From NCBI GenBank assembly GCA_037501455.1, contig CM074858.1, positions 81,814,501-81,878,500 on the forward strand: 64,000 nucleotides of DNA. The letters are read 5' to 3'. The stretch's first letter is position 1; each line of letters opens with the position of its first letter. The position numbers and the translations under genes are program-made. Below the pieces are notes generated by a model. It was not told where the DNA came from. It made no database searches and saw only the letters and a list, made by a program, of their open reading frames with translations. This stretch comes from Lantana camara (taxonomy: Eukaryota; Streptophyta; Magnoliopsida; Lamiales; Verbenaceae). This document shows, piece by piece, positions 36,807-47,931 of the stretch.

Positions 36807-37379
36807 GCAGTTGAGGAGGTCGAGGGTCAGGATGTCAGTCAGGCTTCTCAGGAGCCCGATCCTATACAGGAGCAGTTTGATGGAGGCGATGGAGTTTCTG
36901 ATGACGATGATGATGATGGCGGAGATGACCCAACAGGACACGGATAGGGCGAGGTCATTATTGTTTCTGATGACACCACCAGGGGTTCTTTGGACCACAG
37001 CTACCAGGGTTGATTATTGATGGAGGTTTCTGCATATAGTACCGATGCATATATATCTATCTATGGATGGCGGACGTATAGCCGGGACAGTTCAGGACTG
37101 ACTTTTGGATGAGGGGATGTATAGCTCTGGTAGATGATCCCCGACTTTTGGCACCACTGATGACGGTTCAGATAATTTGGTACCTATTAGGTTATTTTCT
37201 GCAGGGTTGGACGGATTGGTAAGGCCTGCAAGGGAGTCAACTCGATAATATCGGGTCCTCCCCATTTTGAATTAATACTATTAACATGTGGCCTGTAGTA
37301 AAATTTACCAAACCTTGCACAGTTATAACACTTTCGGCTTTATGTTGGTTATCTGTTTACTGCTTTCCATAACTGTCAT
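36807..37379 (+). other. Leader of element G between extra frame and element F
   Basis: First the acidic readthrough tail (to about 36944), then no coding signal. Ends with GTCAT (37375-37379), the left target duplication of element F. Confidence 0.6.
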
Positions 37380-39220
37380 TGTAACGCCCCGGTTTCCGGA
37401 TGAACAGGTAAGCACGCCACGTGTGCGTTTTGAGCGTAGGTTTATTTTATTTCTTTAATTTATAATATATTTTTACGTGGCATTCATATTTTTATAAATT
37501 TCACGAAACATTATTTATGTTAATTATTTGAATTCATATCATTGAAAATATGATTTCATGACACGAAAAATATTTATTGCATGAAACAATTGCCGAGAGT
37601 AGTTCAAATGGCCAAATTGTCCCTAGTTAAATATTTTCCAAAATTCTAGGGACTTAATTGCTAATCCTTTAAGGACTTAATTGATCTTATTTTAAAACCT
37701 CGTATACTCAATCGGATAGATTGAGTTCTTCAAGGATTAATTGGCAATTTGGCAAATTTCACAAAAATCAAGATGATGAATTACGTATCATCTCTTCTCC
37801 CACATTCCTTGATCATTTCTATCCAAAAAATTTGCCAAAACTTATTCATCTCTCTCTCGGTTCCAAAGAAGAGAAAAGGGAAGAGTGATTTTTCAATCAA
37901 TCATCAAGATTTCAAGAGATCATCCAAGTTTTAGCAAATTGATCATCATCATCATCATACTTCTTCATTTCTCTCATCTTCAAGGTCACGAGGGCATGGA
38001 CGGGGAGCAAGCTCCTTAGAACACTCCGTTATTTTATTTTGCAAGAAAGGTGAGGTTTTGTTTTGGTAAAACGAACCCTATAACCCTTATGTGCTAGTTT
38101 TCGGCCAAACCGTATTATACTTATAAATGATTTTCAAACCATGAACATTTCCAAGCAAGAAAGTATTGATTATCATGATTTCAAGCATGTTTGACGAGTA
38201 CATGATTGCACGTGGGCCCGAGGGTAATTCTTGAGCCAACGGGGAAAGCAAGGGCTGACGGGTAACTCCTGAATTATCCTCACATTGTTGGGATCACCCC
38301 CGAAGCCACTAGGAGATTAGTGGTGGAAGGAGTTCCGTGTCTAGAGGGTCATGTCCTCTACACACACCATGTCGTGGATAGTCGAGCCTTGCAAACTCGC
38401 TATCACCCGGAGGAAGAAGGAGACTGGGGATTAATCCGGCATGTCGGGTTATCCTCGGGTTATTGCATGATTTCAAGCATGAACTTGGTTATATGAGCAC
38501 TAAATAAATTGCATGATCACGTATTTATCAAGCAAGCAAGCATGATCACGTATTGTTCACGATTGGGAGTTCGGTTGGAGATTGCCCTTGCTCGCCGGGG
38601 CCACATGTTCATGACATTGACAAGCATGATTAAATAAACGTGTTAAAATGATTGGTTGTAATCTCGGGCAAAGATTAACTTCTTGAATTACATATCTATT
38701 TTATGCTAAAGTCTTCACCCGAGGCTACAACTTGCATGTGACGTGTGTTATATATATTTATTGCCCCTCACTCAGTCTTCGGTAGACTGATACTTCACTT
38801 TTCAGGTACCTTTTGAGCGTGGTCGTGCTAGGCGGGCGTTGTTCGAGTCTTTTGCATCTTCACGAGTCTAGCACCTTTCATGTATAATACTTTGAGACAT
38901 TTCATGTTATGCTCGTTATTGTCACATTTTGAATACTTACTGATGTATATTATCCAGATATGATAGTGTATTGGTAGTTAATGGGTACCTATAGGTATCT
39001 ATGTAATAAATATGGTACCTATATATATGAATGACTTTATTGCTTCCGTTTTTCTATTCATGTTTGCTTTGATTATGTTGGGGAGAGTGTCCCGCCTAGC
39101 TCGTCATTTTTATTGTCACCCGTTCGCTGTGGTCTTGGTTTATGTATGAACTGTCCATTTCATACGTGGATCGAGGCTATAGTGCGGGGGATGTGGCGCC
39201 TTGGGGTTTAGGGTGCTACA
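37380..39220 (+). repeat. 5' LTR of element F
   Basis: TGTAACGCCCC to GGTGCTACA. Carries donor-like AAAG|GTGAGG (about 38050), GGAG hairpin stem CCACTA/TAGTGG with loop GGAGAT (38306-38323), inverted repeat TAGAGG/CCTCTA just downstream, and hairpin CAGTCT/AGACTG (38773-38789) followed by an acceptor-like TTTTCAG (38799-38805). Shorter than the other LTRs and without a palindrome array. Frame 37749-37934 is not a gene; it recurs in the 3' LTR. Confidence 0.95.
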
Positions 39221-39228
39221 TCTACAGG

Positions 39229-39240
39229 TGGTATCAGAGC
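39229..39240 (+). other. Primer-binding site of element F
   Basis: TGGTATCAGAGC, 8 bp after the LTR, matching the 3' end of initiator tRNA-Met. Confidence 0.95.
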
Positions 39241-39475
39241 CCGGTTGCAAAACCGAGGTTCTCGAGTCATGTCGAGTCAGTCTAGGTCGTACGACATAGG
39301 ATTATGTGGTATTTGGGAGTCTGCATTTGGTTGACTTACCTGAATTACATATTTCTTTGCATTGCTTGAGCTACTTGATCTTCCTTGAACGTATGCTATT
39401 TGATACTATGGAAATTGTGTGCACACATTTGCATTTATTGACCAAGCCACGCATGTTTAGTGATCTAATTTCAGG

Positions 39476-40083
39476 ATGGAGCACGATAGACGTTCCAGTG
39501 ACCGATCCTCGAGGCACAGGCATCATCACCGCCGCGAGAGATCACCACCTCCTCCACCTGCTCAGGCACAGCCCCAGGACTTCATGAATGCAGTAGTGGG
39601 GCTAATTGATCAGAGGTTACAGGAACGGGTACCTCCACCACCACCACCAGCGCAGGTAGCACCTCCGGAGAACCCCATTTCTGCTATTCTGCGAGAGTTT
39701 CAGAATCAGCGTCCCCCGAAGTTCTATAAGGGAGACGATATATAGGCAGAGACGTGGCTAAAAGAGATCGAGAGGATATGGCAGCTTATTCCTTGCGACA
39801 GTCAGGAGAAGGCTCGTTGCACCCTCACTCTTATTCAGGGCGAGGCCTATTCGTGGTGGGAAAGCACACAGATTGTTCTGGAGGCAGCCGGGATCGAGAT
39901 TACCTGGGAGGTCTTCGTACGGGAGTTTAGAAACAAGTATATTCCTCCAGCTTCCCGTACTCGCAGGTTGAGAGAGTTCACTGAGCTAAAGCAGGGAGGC
40001 CGATCTGTGGGTCAGTACATCGCTGAGTTCGAGAGACTTTCTCGCTATGCACCCAACATAGCGAACGATGACTTTACAAGGCG
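39476..40083 (+). pseudogene. gag of element F, broken
   Basis: Starts MEHDRRSSDRSSRHRH, then a Pro-rich segment and FYKGDDI, where an in-frame TAG (39743-39745) interrupts the capsid domain. The frame continues with TWLKEIERIW, GEAYSWWES and FRNKYIPP, typical of the retrotransposon gag capsid domain, until a 1-bp loss near 40076 shifts it into the frame of the long downstream ORF. Gag would form the particle and bind RNA. With one stop and one shift this copy cannot make full-length Gag, although either defect could be a sequencing error. Confidence 0.85.
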
Positions 40084-43000
40084 ATGCAGTTTGTTCAGGG
40101 GTTGAGGCCGGACATCCAGGATGCACTGAAAGCGGCTAATACTAGCACCTGGGCAAAAGCTACAGCAAAAGCCCTAAAAGTTGAAGATTCCGATAGTGCT
40201 AGGAGGGCTACTCAGCGAACAGGACAGGCTTCAGGCTCGAGATCAGGCCAGGTATCGGGCTCAGGAAAAAGGCCGATGATTTACTCTGCACCTCCAGCTC
40301 AGAGGGATACCGGGAAGAAACCTAAGTACACCGGGCCACCACCGAGAGGTCCGAGAGCTCCAGCACCACCCCAGCCACCTCAGAAACCGGGATGTAGATG
40401 GTGTGGACATCCTACGCACACCTATGATAACTGCAGACGCCGGTTGGGCTTATGTTTGATTTGCGGGAGTAACGAGCACCTGGTTGATGGTTGTCCGGAT
40501 CGTCAGGATCCACCACCTGCAGGACCGAGACCCCTGGTGCGAGCTCGGGCTTATGCACTCGCAGGAGAGGAGCAGGAGGCTGATATTGACCCCGCTGCGG
40601 TAGTTGAAGGTATTATTTGCATTCATGGCACGAACATCCATACATTATTTGATCCGGGAGCTACACACTCCTTTCTTGCGCATTCTATTGCTATTACCTT
40701 GTCTTTGCCTGCTATGTGTACTTCTGTGCGCTATATAGTCAGTACTCCTTTCGGTAGTAGGCGAGAGACGGATCAGGTTTACAGGGATGTTCCAGTTGTG
40801 ATTGAAGGCCGGGAGTTTCTGACAGACTTTATTGTGATGCCGATGGAGAGATACGGGGCTATTCTGGGGATGGATTGGCTTTACAGACATTGTGCTACTG
40901 TGGATTGTCGGGCTAAGAAGGTACAGTTGGGTTCAGAGGTTGTTACGGGCTGTACTTCGAAGACCGTACCCTTACTTTCGTTTTCAGAGGCTCAGAGATT
41001 AGTCAGAGATGGGGCTACAGGATTCATTGCTTACATTCTGAACAAGCCCAAAGATCAGGTGAAATTAGAGGATACCGAAGTGGTAAAGGAATTTTCCGAG
41101 GTATTTCCAGAGAAGCTGGATTCTTTGCCTCCTGAGCGGGAGATTGAGTTCGTGATTGATCTTTTCCCGAATGCTGAGCCGTATTCAAAAACTCTTTACC
41201 GGATGGCTCCAGCCGAATTAAAGGAACTAAAAGTTCAGCTTGAAGCATTGTTGGAAGTTGGGTACATTCGGCCAAGTTCTTCGCCGTGGGGAGCACCGGT
41301 GTTGTTTGTAAAGAAAAAAGACGGGACTCTAAGAATGTGCATCGATTACAGGGAGTTGAACAGGATGACTATCAAGAACAAGTATCCCCTCCCTCATATC
41401 GAGGAGTTATTCGATATACTTCAGGGTTCCAAAGTTTATTCGAAACTGGATTTAAGACAGGGATACTATCAGCTGCGAATCCGAGCAGAGGATATTCCAA
41501 AGACAGGATTCAATACTCGGTACGGGCACTATGAGTTCGTGGTTATGTCGTTTGGATTGACTAATGCCCCTGCAGCTTTCATGGATATGATGCACCGGAT
41601 ATTCAGGCCTTTCCTCGATAAGTTCGTGGTGATTTTCATTGATGATATTCTGGTTTTCTCGAAATCAGCCGAGGAGCACGCGAGACATCTCAGGCTCGTT
41701 CTTCAGACACTAAAAGAGCATCAATTGTTTGCTAAATTCAGTAAGTGTGAATTTTGGATCGATCGGGTTTCATTCTTGGGACATGTGATTTCAGGAAAAG
41801 GGTTGGAAGTCGATCCCTCGAAAATCGAGGCCGTGCTCAAGTGGGAGAAACCAAAGAATGCCTCGGAGATTAGAAGCTTCTTGGGATTGGCCGGTTACTA
41901 TAGAAGATTTGTTCAGGACTTCTCCAAGATTGCGGCACCGTTAACCCGGTTGACAAAGAAGGATGTTAAGTTTGTCTGGGACGAGAAGTGTGATCAAAGC
42001 TTTAATTTTCTGAAAGAAAAGTTAGTCTCAGCTCCGGTGTTAGCACTTCCTGAGGGTTCAGAAGAGTATGCAGTGTATACGGATGCGTCCAAAGAAGGCT
42101 TAGGTTGTGTTTTGACTCAGAAAGGAAAAGTGATCGCTTATGCTTCCCGAAAGCTAAAGGAATATGAAAGGAATTATCCAACACATGACCTAGAGCTTGC
42201 AGCCGTGATCTTTGCTCTCGGGAAATGGAGACATTATCTTTACGGGACTTCCTTTGAGATTTTTACCGACCATAAGAGCCTCCAGTATTTATTCACACAG
42301 AAAGATTTGAATATGAGACAACGGCGTTGGATGGAAAAGTTGGAAGATTATGATTGTACAATTAAGTACCATCCCGGGAAAGCCAATGTGGTCGCCGATG
42401 CACTTAGCAGGAAGGCAAGTGTATCGAATTTGGAAATAAAGGAAAGTGAGGAAATTGTCCCGCTTGTGTTAAAGGCTCGGGTTTCTAATATCACAGTTCA
42501 GCCGGAATTAAGGTATCAATTATTTGAGGCTCAGAATAGGGATCCGGAAGTACAGAAGCTTGCAGGTAAAGCTAAGGATGACCCGAAGAGTCCGTTTGGG
42601 TTTGATGAGACCGGGTTGCTTCGGTTTAAGAATAGAGTAGTAGTACCTGAGGATTTGAGACGGGTCCTACTCGAAGAAGCTCACAAGTCAGCCTACTCGA
42701 TCCACCCAGGAGGAAATAAGATGTATAAGGATTTGAAACAATATTATTGGTGGAACGGGATGAAAAGAGACGTGGCAGAATATGTGAAACATTGCTTGAC
42801 TTGTCAGAAAGTGAAAGCTGAGCACCAAAAACCCGCGGGACTTCTACAACCGTTACCTATTCCCGAGTGGAAGTGGGAACAAGTAACGATGGACTTTGTT
42901 TCCGGATTACCGAAGGTTAAAGGCGGGTTTGATGGAATTTGGGTAATCGTGGATAGATTTACAAAGTCTGATCACTTTCTACCGGTTCGGATCTCCTATA

Positions 43001-43971
43001 AGATCCCGAAGTTGGCTGAGATCTATAACAGAGAGATTATTCGACTTCATGGTATTCCGGTGAGCATAGTTTCAGATCGAGACCCGAGATTTACTTCGAA
43101 GTTGTGGCAGGAATTACAGGCTGTCTTGGGTACAAAACTTAAGTTCAGTACAGCATTTCACCCTCAAACAGACGGTCAAACTGAAAGGTTAATCAGGTAT
43201 TTGGAAGATCTTCTTCGGGCTTGCGCGATGGATTTTCAGAACTCGTGGTCAGAACAGCTTCCCTTGATCGAGTTTGCTTATAATAACAGCTTTCAGGCTT
43301 CGATCGGGATGGCTCCTTACGAGTTACTTTATGGAAGAAAGTGCCGATCTCCGTTGTTCTTCGACTTGGAAGAATGGAAATGGTCAAAACAGGAAGGAGT
43401 AAAGAAAGGTGAAAGATTAGAAAGGCCTTCCAAAGTTGTTCAAGCTATGATTGAGAAGGTTCAAATGATTCAACAACGGATGAGAGCCGCGCAAGATAGG
43501 CAGAAGAGCTATGCCGATAAGCGCCGAAGAGATCTAGAGTTTGAAGTGGGTGACCGGGTATTCTTGAAGGTGTCACCAAGGAAAGGTTTCACCCGGATTG
43601 GGAAAGGAGGAAAACTTAATCCTCGCTATTTAGGTCCGTTCGAGATTCTGGAAAGAATAAGCGAGGTAGCCTATCGACTGGACCTACCACTGAGTCTTAC
43701 GGGGATTCACAACGTGTTTCATGTTTCACAACTAAGGAAATATTACCCCGATGAGACTACGATTCTCCCCGTCGAAGAAGTTGAACTGGAACCGAATTTG
43801 ACGTTTGTTCAGCGGCCGGTTAGAATCATGGATCGAAAATTTCAGGAGTTGAGAAACCGGAGAATTCCCATGGTTAAGGTTTTGTGGAGAAGCGATAAAA
43901 CCGAGGAAGTGACGTGGGAAACAGAGGATAAAATGAAACGGTTCCACCCGGAGTTGTTAGAGCAAGACTAG
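40084..43971 (+). CDS. Gag C-terminus plus pol polyprotein of element F (Tekay-type chromovirus)
   Basis: 1295 codons without interruption. Order: end of capsid (1-60); two CCHC knuckles (C104 to C117, C124 to C137); aspartic protease DPGATHSF (D190); reverse transcriptase with [11 protein letters not shown] and FIDD (D520, D521; the usual Y/F-x-DD); RNase H with D667, E704, D729, D772; integrase with HHCC zinc finger (H867, H874, C904, C907) and DD35E triad D937, D998, E1034; GPY/F-type region; chromodomain at about 1243-1295 ([18 protein letters not shown]). All catalytic residues seen are present. The first ATG is only the start of the open stretch; in an intact element this is one polyprotein with gag. 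Chromodomains of this class direct integration to heterochromatin. It ends 1 bp before the hairpin at 43972. Confidence 0.95.
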   Translation: MQFVQGLRPDIQDALKAANTSTWAKATAKALKVEDSDSARRATQRTGQASGSRSGQVSGSGKRPMIYSAPPAQRDTGKKPKYTGPPPRGPRAPAPPQPPQKPGCRWCGHPTHTYDNCRRRLGLCLICGSNEHLVDGCPDRQDPPPAGPRPLVRARAYALAGEEQEADIDPAAVVEGIICIHGTNIHTLFDPGATHSFLAHSIAITLSLPAMCTSVRYIVSTPFGSRRETDQVYRDVPVVIEGREFLTDFIVMPMERYGAILGMDWLYRHCATVDCRAKKVQLGSEVVTGCTSKTVPLLSFSEAQRLVRDGATGFIAYILNKPKDQVKLEDTEVVKEFSEVFPEKLDSLPPEREIEFVIDLFPNAEPYSKTLYRMAPAELKELKVQLEALLEVGYIRPSSSPWGAPVLFVKKKDGTLRMCIDYRELNRMTIKNKYPLPHIEELFDILQGSKVYSKLDLRQGYYQLRIRAEDIPKTGFNTRYGHYEFVVMSFGLTNAPAAFMDMMHRIFRPFLDKFVVIFIDDILVFSKSAEEHARHLRLVLQTLKEHQLFAKFSKCEFWIDRVSFLGHVISGKGLEVDPSKIEAVLKWEKPKNASEIRSFLGLAGYYRRFVQDFSKIAAPLTRLTKKDVKFVWDEKCDQSFNFLKEKLVSAPVLALPEGSEEYAVYTDASKEGLGCVLTQKGKVIAYASRKLKEYERNYPTHDLELAAVIFALGKWRHYLYGTSFEIFTDHKSLQYLFTQKDLNMRQRRWMEKLEDYDCTIKYHPGKANVVADALSRKASVSNLEIKESEEIVPLVLKARVSNITVQPELRYQLFEAQNRDPEVQKLAGKAKDDPKSPFGFDETGLLRFKNRVVVPEDLRRVLLEEAHKSAYSIHPGGNKMYKDLKQYYWWNGMKRDVAEYVKHCLTCQKVKAEHQKPAGLLQPLPIPEWKWEQVTMDFVSGLPKVKGGFDGIWVIVDRFTKSDHFLPVRISYKIPKLAEIYNREIIRLHGIPVSIVSDRDPRFTSKLWQELQAVLGTKLKFSTAFHPQTDGQTERLIRYLEDLLRACAMDFQNSWSEQLPLIEFAYNNSFQASIGMAPYELLYGRKCRSPLFFDLEEWKWSKQEGVKKGERLERPSKVVQAMIEKVQMIQQRMRAAQDRQKSYADKRRRDLEFEVGDRVFLKVSPRKGFTRIGKGGKLNPRYLGPFEILERISEVAYRLDLPLSLTGIHNVFHVSQLRKYYPDETTILPVEEVELEPNLTFVQRPVRIMDRKFQELRNRRIPMVKVLWRSDKTEEVTWETEDKMKRFHPELLEQD

Positions 43972-44008
43972 AGAATCTGGGGACCAGATTCTTCTAAGGG
44001 GGGGAGAG
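43972..44008 (+). other. Pre-PPT hairpin and polypurine tract of element F
   Basis: Directly after the stop codon, stem AGAATCTGG/CCAGATTCT with loop GGA (43972-43992), then AAGGGGGGGAGAG (43996-44008), one base before the LTR. Confidence 0.85.
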
Positions 44009-44009
44009 T

Positions 44010-45850
44010 TGTAACGCCCCGGTTTCCGGATGAACAGGTAAGCACGCCACGTGTGCGTTTTGAGCGTAGGTTTATTTTATTTCTTTAATTTATAATATAT
44101 TTTTACGTGGCATTCATATTTTTATAAATTTCACGAAACATTATTTATGTTAATTATTTGAATTCATATCATTGAAAATATGATTTCATGACACGAAAAA
44201 TATTTATTGCATGAAACAATTGCCGAGAGTAGTTCAAATGGCCAAATTGTCCCTAGTTAAATATTTTCCAAAATTCTAGGGACTTAATTGCTAATCCTTT
44301 AAGGACTTAATTGATCTTATTTTAAAACCTCGTATACTCAATCGGATAGATTGAGTTCTTCAAGGATTAATTGGCAATTTGGCAAATTTCACAAAAATCA
44401 AGATGATGAATTACGTATCATCTCTTCTCCCACATTCCTTCATCATTTCTATCCAAAAAATTTGCCAAAACTTATTCATCTCTCTCTCGGTTCCAAAGAA
44501 GAGAAAAGGGAAGAGTGATTTTTCAATCAATCATCAAGATTTCAAGAGATCATCCAAGTTTTAGCAAATTGATCAACATCATCATCATACTTCTTCATTT
44601 CTCTCATCTTCAAGGTCACGAGGGCGTGGACGGGGAGCAAGCTCCTTAGAACACTCCGTTATTTTATTTTGCAAGAAAGGTGAGGTTTTGTTTTGGTAAA
44701 ACGAACCCTATAACCCTTATGTGCTAGTTTTCGGCCAAACCGTATTATACTTATAAATGATTTTCAAACCATGAACATTTCCAAGCAAGAAAGTATTGAT
44801 TATCATGATTTCAAGCATGTTTGGCGAGTACATGATTGCACGTGGGCCCGAGGGTAATTCTTGAGCCAACCGGGAAAGCAAGGGCTGACGGGTAACTCCT
44901 GAATTATCCTCACATTGTTGGGATCACCCCCGAAGCCACTAGGAGATTAGTGGTGGAAGGAGTTCCGTGTCTAGAGGGTCATGTCCTCTACACACACCAT
45001 GTCGTGGATAGTCGAGCCTTGCAAACTCGCTATCACCCGGAGGAAGAAGGAGACTGGGGATTAATCCGGCATGTCGGGTTATCCTCGGGTTATTGCATGA
45101 TTTCAAGCATGAACTTGGTTATATGAGCACTAAATAAATTGCATGATCACGTATTTATCAAGCAAGCAAGCATGATCACGTATTGTTCACGATTGGGAGT
45201 TCGGTTGGAGATTGCCCTTGCTCGCCGGGGCCACATGTTCATGACATTGACAAGCATGATTAAATAAACGTGTTAAAATTATTGGTTGTAATCTCGGGCA
45301 AAGATTAACTTCTTGAATTACATATCTATTTTATGCTAAAGTCTTCACCCGAGGCTACAACTTGCATGTGACGTGTGTTATATATATTTATTGCCCCTCA
45401 CTCAGTCTTCGGTAGACTGATACTTCACTTTTCAGGTACCTTTTGAGCGTGGTCGTGCTAGGCGGGCGTTGTTCGAGTCTTTTGCATCTTCACGAGTCTA
45501 GCACCTTTCATGTATAATACTTTGAGACATTTCATGTTATGCTCGTTATTGTCACATTTTGAATACTTACTGATGTATATTATCCAGATATGATAGTGTA
45601 TTGGTAGTTAATGGGTACCTATAGGTATCTATGTAATAAATATGGTACCTATATATATGAATGACTTTATTGCTTCCGCTTTTCTATTCATGTTTGCTTT
45701 GATTATGTTGGGGAGAGTGTCCCGCCTAGCTCGTCATTTTTATTGTCACCCGTTCGTTGTGGTCTTGGTTTATGTATGAACTGTCCATTTCATACGTGGA
45801 TCGAGGCTATAGTGCGGGGGATGTGGCGCCTTGGGGTTTAGGGTGCTACA
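44010..45850 (+). repeat. 3' LTR of element F
   Basis: Same length as the 5' LTR with 8 substitutions (4 transitions, 4 transversions). The GGAG hairpin is at 44936-44953 and the second hairpin at 45403-45419; both are unchanged between the LTRs. Followed by the GTCAT duplication. Confidence 0.95.
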
Positions 45851-45855
45851 GTCAT

Positions 45856-46304
45856 TGCATGAGTCCTAGAGTGCTTCAAGATACCATTAGGGCCGATAGT
45901 AGGATCATGCCATTTCATTTATTGATAGCATGCTATTATTCCTGATATGTTGAATAAGCTTCTGGACATGTTGATCATACTTCTGATCATGTTACAGTTC
46001 TGGTTGATATGCCAATACATGTTCTGTTCTCGTTTATATGTTGATCATGTTTCGGGATATGTTATATATGTTTCTGATATGTTGATATGTTACACGAGCT
46101 TTTGTTCCCGTTTACATGTTATCTAATAGTTGTTCTTGATTATATGAGATCTTGAATCTTTGCTGACATGTTGTTGTGGGAATGAATTGTTGTCATACTT
46201 ATATGTGACTATGTGGAAATGTGAATACGTGGTTACGGATTCTGTGAATCATTATATGTCATGCATCGAATATATATCTGAATACTTGTGAATTCAGTAA
46301 CAAC
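45856..46304 (+). other. Leader of element G between element F and gag
   Basis: AT-rich with many TGATATGTT-like repeats; no coding signal. It completes the roughly 1 kb spacer between the extra frame and gag of G. Confidence 0.6.
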
Positions 46305-46914
46305 ATGCCACCGAGAAGAGCACCCCGGAATGGTGTACCACCACCGCCACCCCAAAGAGATGTCACGCCACCCTCTGAACGGGAGGGAACTCCAGAGTTA
46401 AGGGATGTGCTACGACAATTCGCGAGAGCTTGTAATCAGAGAGATAATCCTCATAATGAAAGGTCACTGGAAAACTTTTTGAGGATGAATCCACCTAAGT
46501 TCTAGGGAGAACCAAACGACCTAAAGGCTGAGAATTGGATTACTCGTCTTGAGAAGATTTTCGAGGCTATGGAGATCTACCCAGAGGATCGTGAACGAGT
46601 TCGTTATGCTACTTTTCTTATGGAAGGAGTTGCATACAATTGGTGGAAGCACGTTCAGCACATGTGGATTGAGAACAACGTTGAAGGAAGTTGGGATGAG
46701 TTTATCGGAGAATTCCAGCAGAAGTATACGCCTCAAGTAACTCGTGACGCACGAGAGGCTGAGTTTATGAGTTTGGTTCAGGGAACTATGAACGTGATGG
46801 AGTATGAGGCTAGGTTTGTGAGGCTGATCAAGTATGCGCCTCATATTCTGAATGATGAGCGTCACAAGACGAAGAGGTTTATTGATGGACTGAAGCGCGA
46901 ACTTCGGTAGGCAC
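46305..46914 (+). pseudogene. gag of element G, broken
   Basis: Starts MPPRRAPRNGVPPPPPQRD, a typical Tekay gag N-terminus. In-frame TAG at 46503-46505 within PPKF-GEPND, then an open capsid domain (AENWITRLEKIFEAM, EGVAYNWWKHV, FQQKYTP) to a second in-frame TAG at 46908-46910, and a frameshift near 46940 into the next frame. Both stops are one transition away from CAG. Confidence 0.85.
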
Positions 46915-47922
46915 TTGCTTTTTTGGACATTGAGACCTACAACCATGGCTATTGATAGAGCGCTAAGGGTTGAAGCTGCACACAAGGAGATCAAGATAAC
47001 TACTGCACGTCAAGGACCTTCTAACCGTAAGCCTTATCAAGGGAACAAGCGACCATCCGGATCTTTTCCCCAAGGAACCGGAAAGAAGCTAATGGTAGCA
47101 CCACAACCTCAGCAGCAGAAGGGTCCACAGAGACAACAAGCACAGAAGCAGAAAGCGCCACAGCGGTATCAAAGGGCGCCACAACAGCAGAGAGCACCTC
47201 AGACAGGTCCAGAGGAAATTGTTTGCCGATATTGTCGCCGAACGGGATACACTGAGGAGAACTGTCATAAGAAAACTGGACAGTGTGTCGTGTGTGGTTC
47301 ACCTGAGCACCAGATGGATAGCTGCCCGAACAAGATTAAGAGATTTGGGGTCCAGGATAAAGGAAAAGCGGTGGTGGGTACGACGAACAAACTGGTGGTC
47401 AAAGGCAGAGCATATGCTTTGGATGGTAAGGAGGAGGTTGATCCTTCGTCTGTTGTGAAAGGTATTGTGCACATTCTTAACACGCCAGTTAAGGTCTTAT
47501 ATGACCCTGGTGCCACGCATTCATTTGTTGCATCTAAATTATGTGCGCATTTACAGTTTCCACTTGAATACTTGCCATATAAATTTGAAATGAGTTCTCC
47601 TTTGGGAACTTGCCTTGTTACGGATCAAGTATATAAATGCTGCCCTATATGTATTGGTACCCGTTGTTACCCGACGGATCTTATTGAGTTGCCGATGACA
47701 AGTTACGATGTTATACTTGGTATGGATTGGTTGTCTAAGTACCGAGCTAAGTTGGATTGTTACAAGAAAGAGATCATCTTGGAAGAAGATGAAAATCGGA
47801 CATCAGAAAGGAAAGTTGAGAAGTTATCAGTGATTTCTTCGATGGAAGCTAAGAAGCTGATTCAGAAAGGAACTAGTGGATTTGTTGCTTATCTTTTGAA
47901 TAGACCGAATGATCAACTGTAA
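46915..47922 (+). pseudogene. Nucleocapsid and protease part of element G polyprotein
   Basis: Gln/Pro-rich linker, two CCHC knuckles (CRYCRRTGYTEENC and CVVCGSPEHQMDSC) and aspartic protease [10 protein letters not shown] followed by ILGMDWL. The first knuckle has Y at the position before T where His-type spacing is usual, so its His may be lost (GYTEENC). Ends at TAA 47920-47922 in the same frame as the RT segment, a nonsense change. Confidence 0.85.
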
Positions 47923-47931
47923 ATCGAAGAA

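Larger units (their letters stand above)
37380..45850 (+). mobile_element. Element F: complete young Tekay-type Gypsy retrotransposon
   Basis: 8471 bp with two 1841-bp LTRs (37380-39220, 44010-45850), flanked by GTCAT at 37375-37379 and 45851-45855. The LTRs differ by 8 substitutions and no indel (0.43%), pointing to a recent insertion. Primer site, polypurine tract and a 1295-codon pol frame are intact; gag has one stop and one frameshift. Lineage: chromovirus with C-terminal chromodomain and initiator-Met primer, Tekay-like. Inserted in the leader of element G. Confidence 0.95.

Noticed and set aside
37749..37934. 61-codon frame, repeated at 44379-44564
   Set aside because: Present twice only because it lies in both LTRs of element F; no domain.
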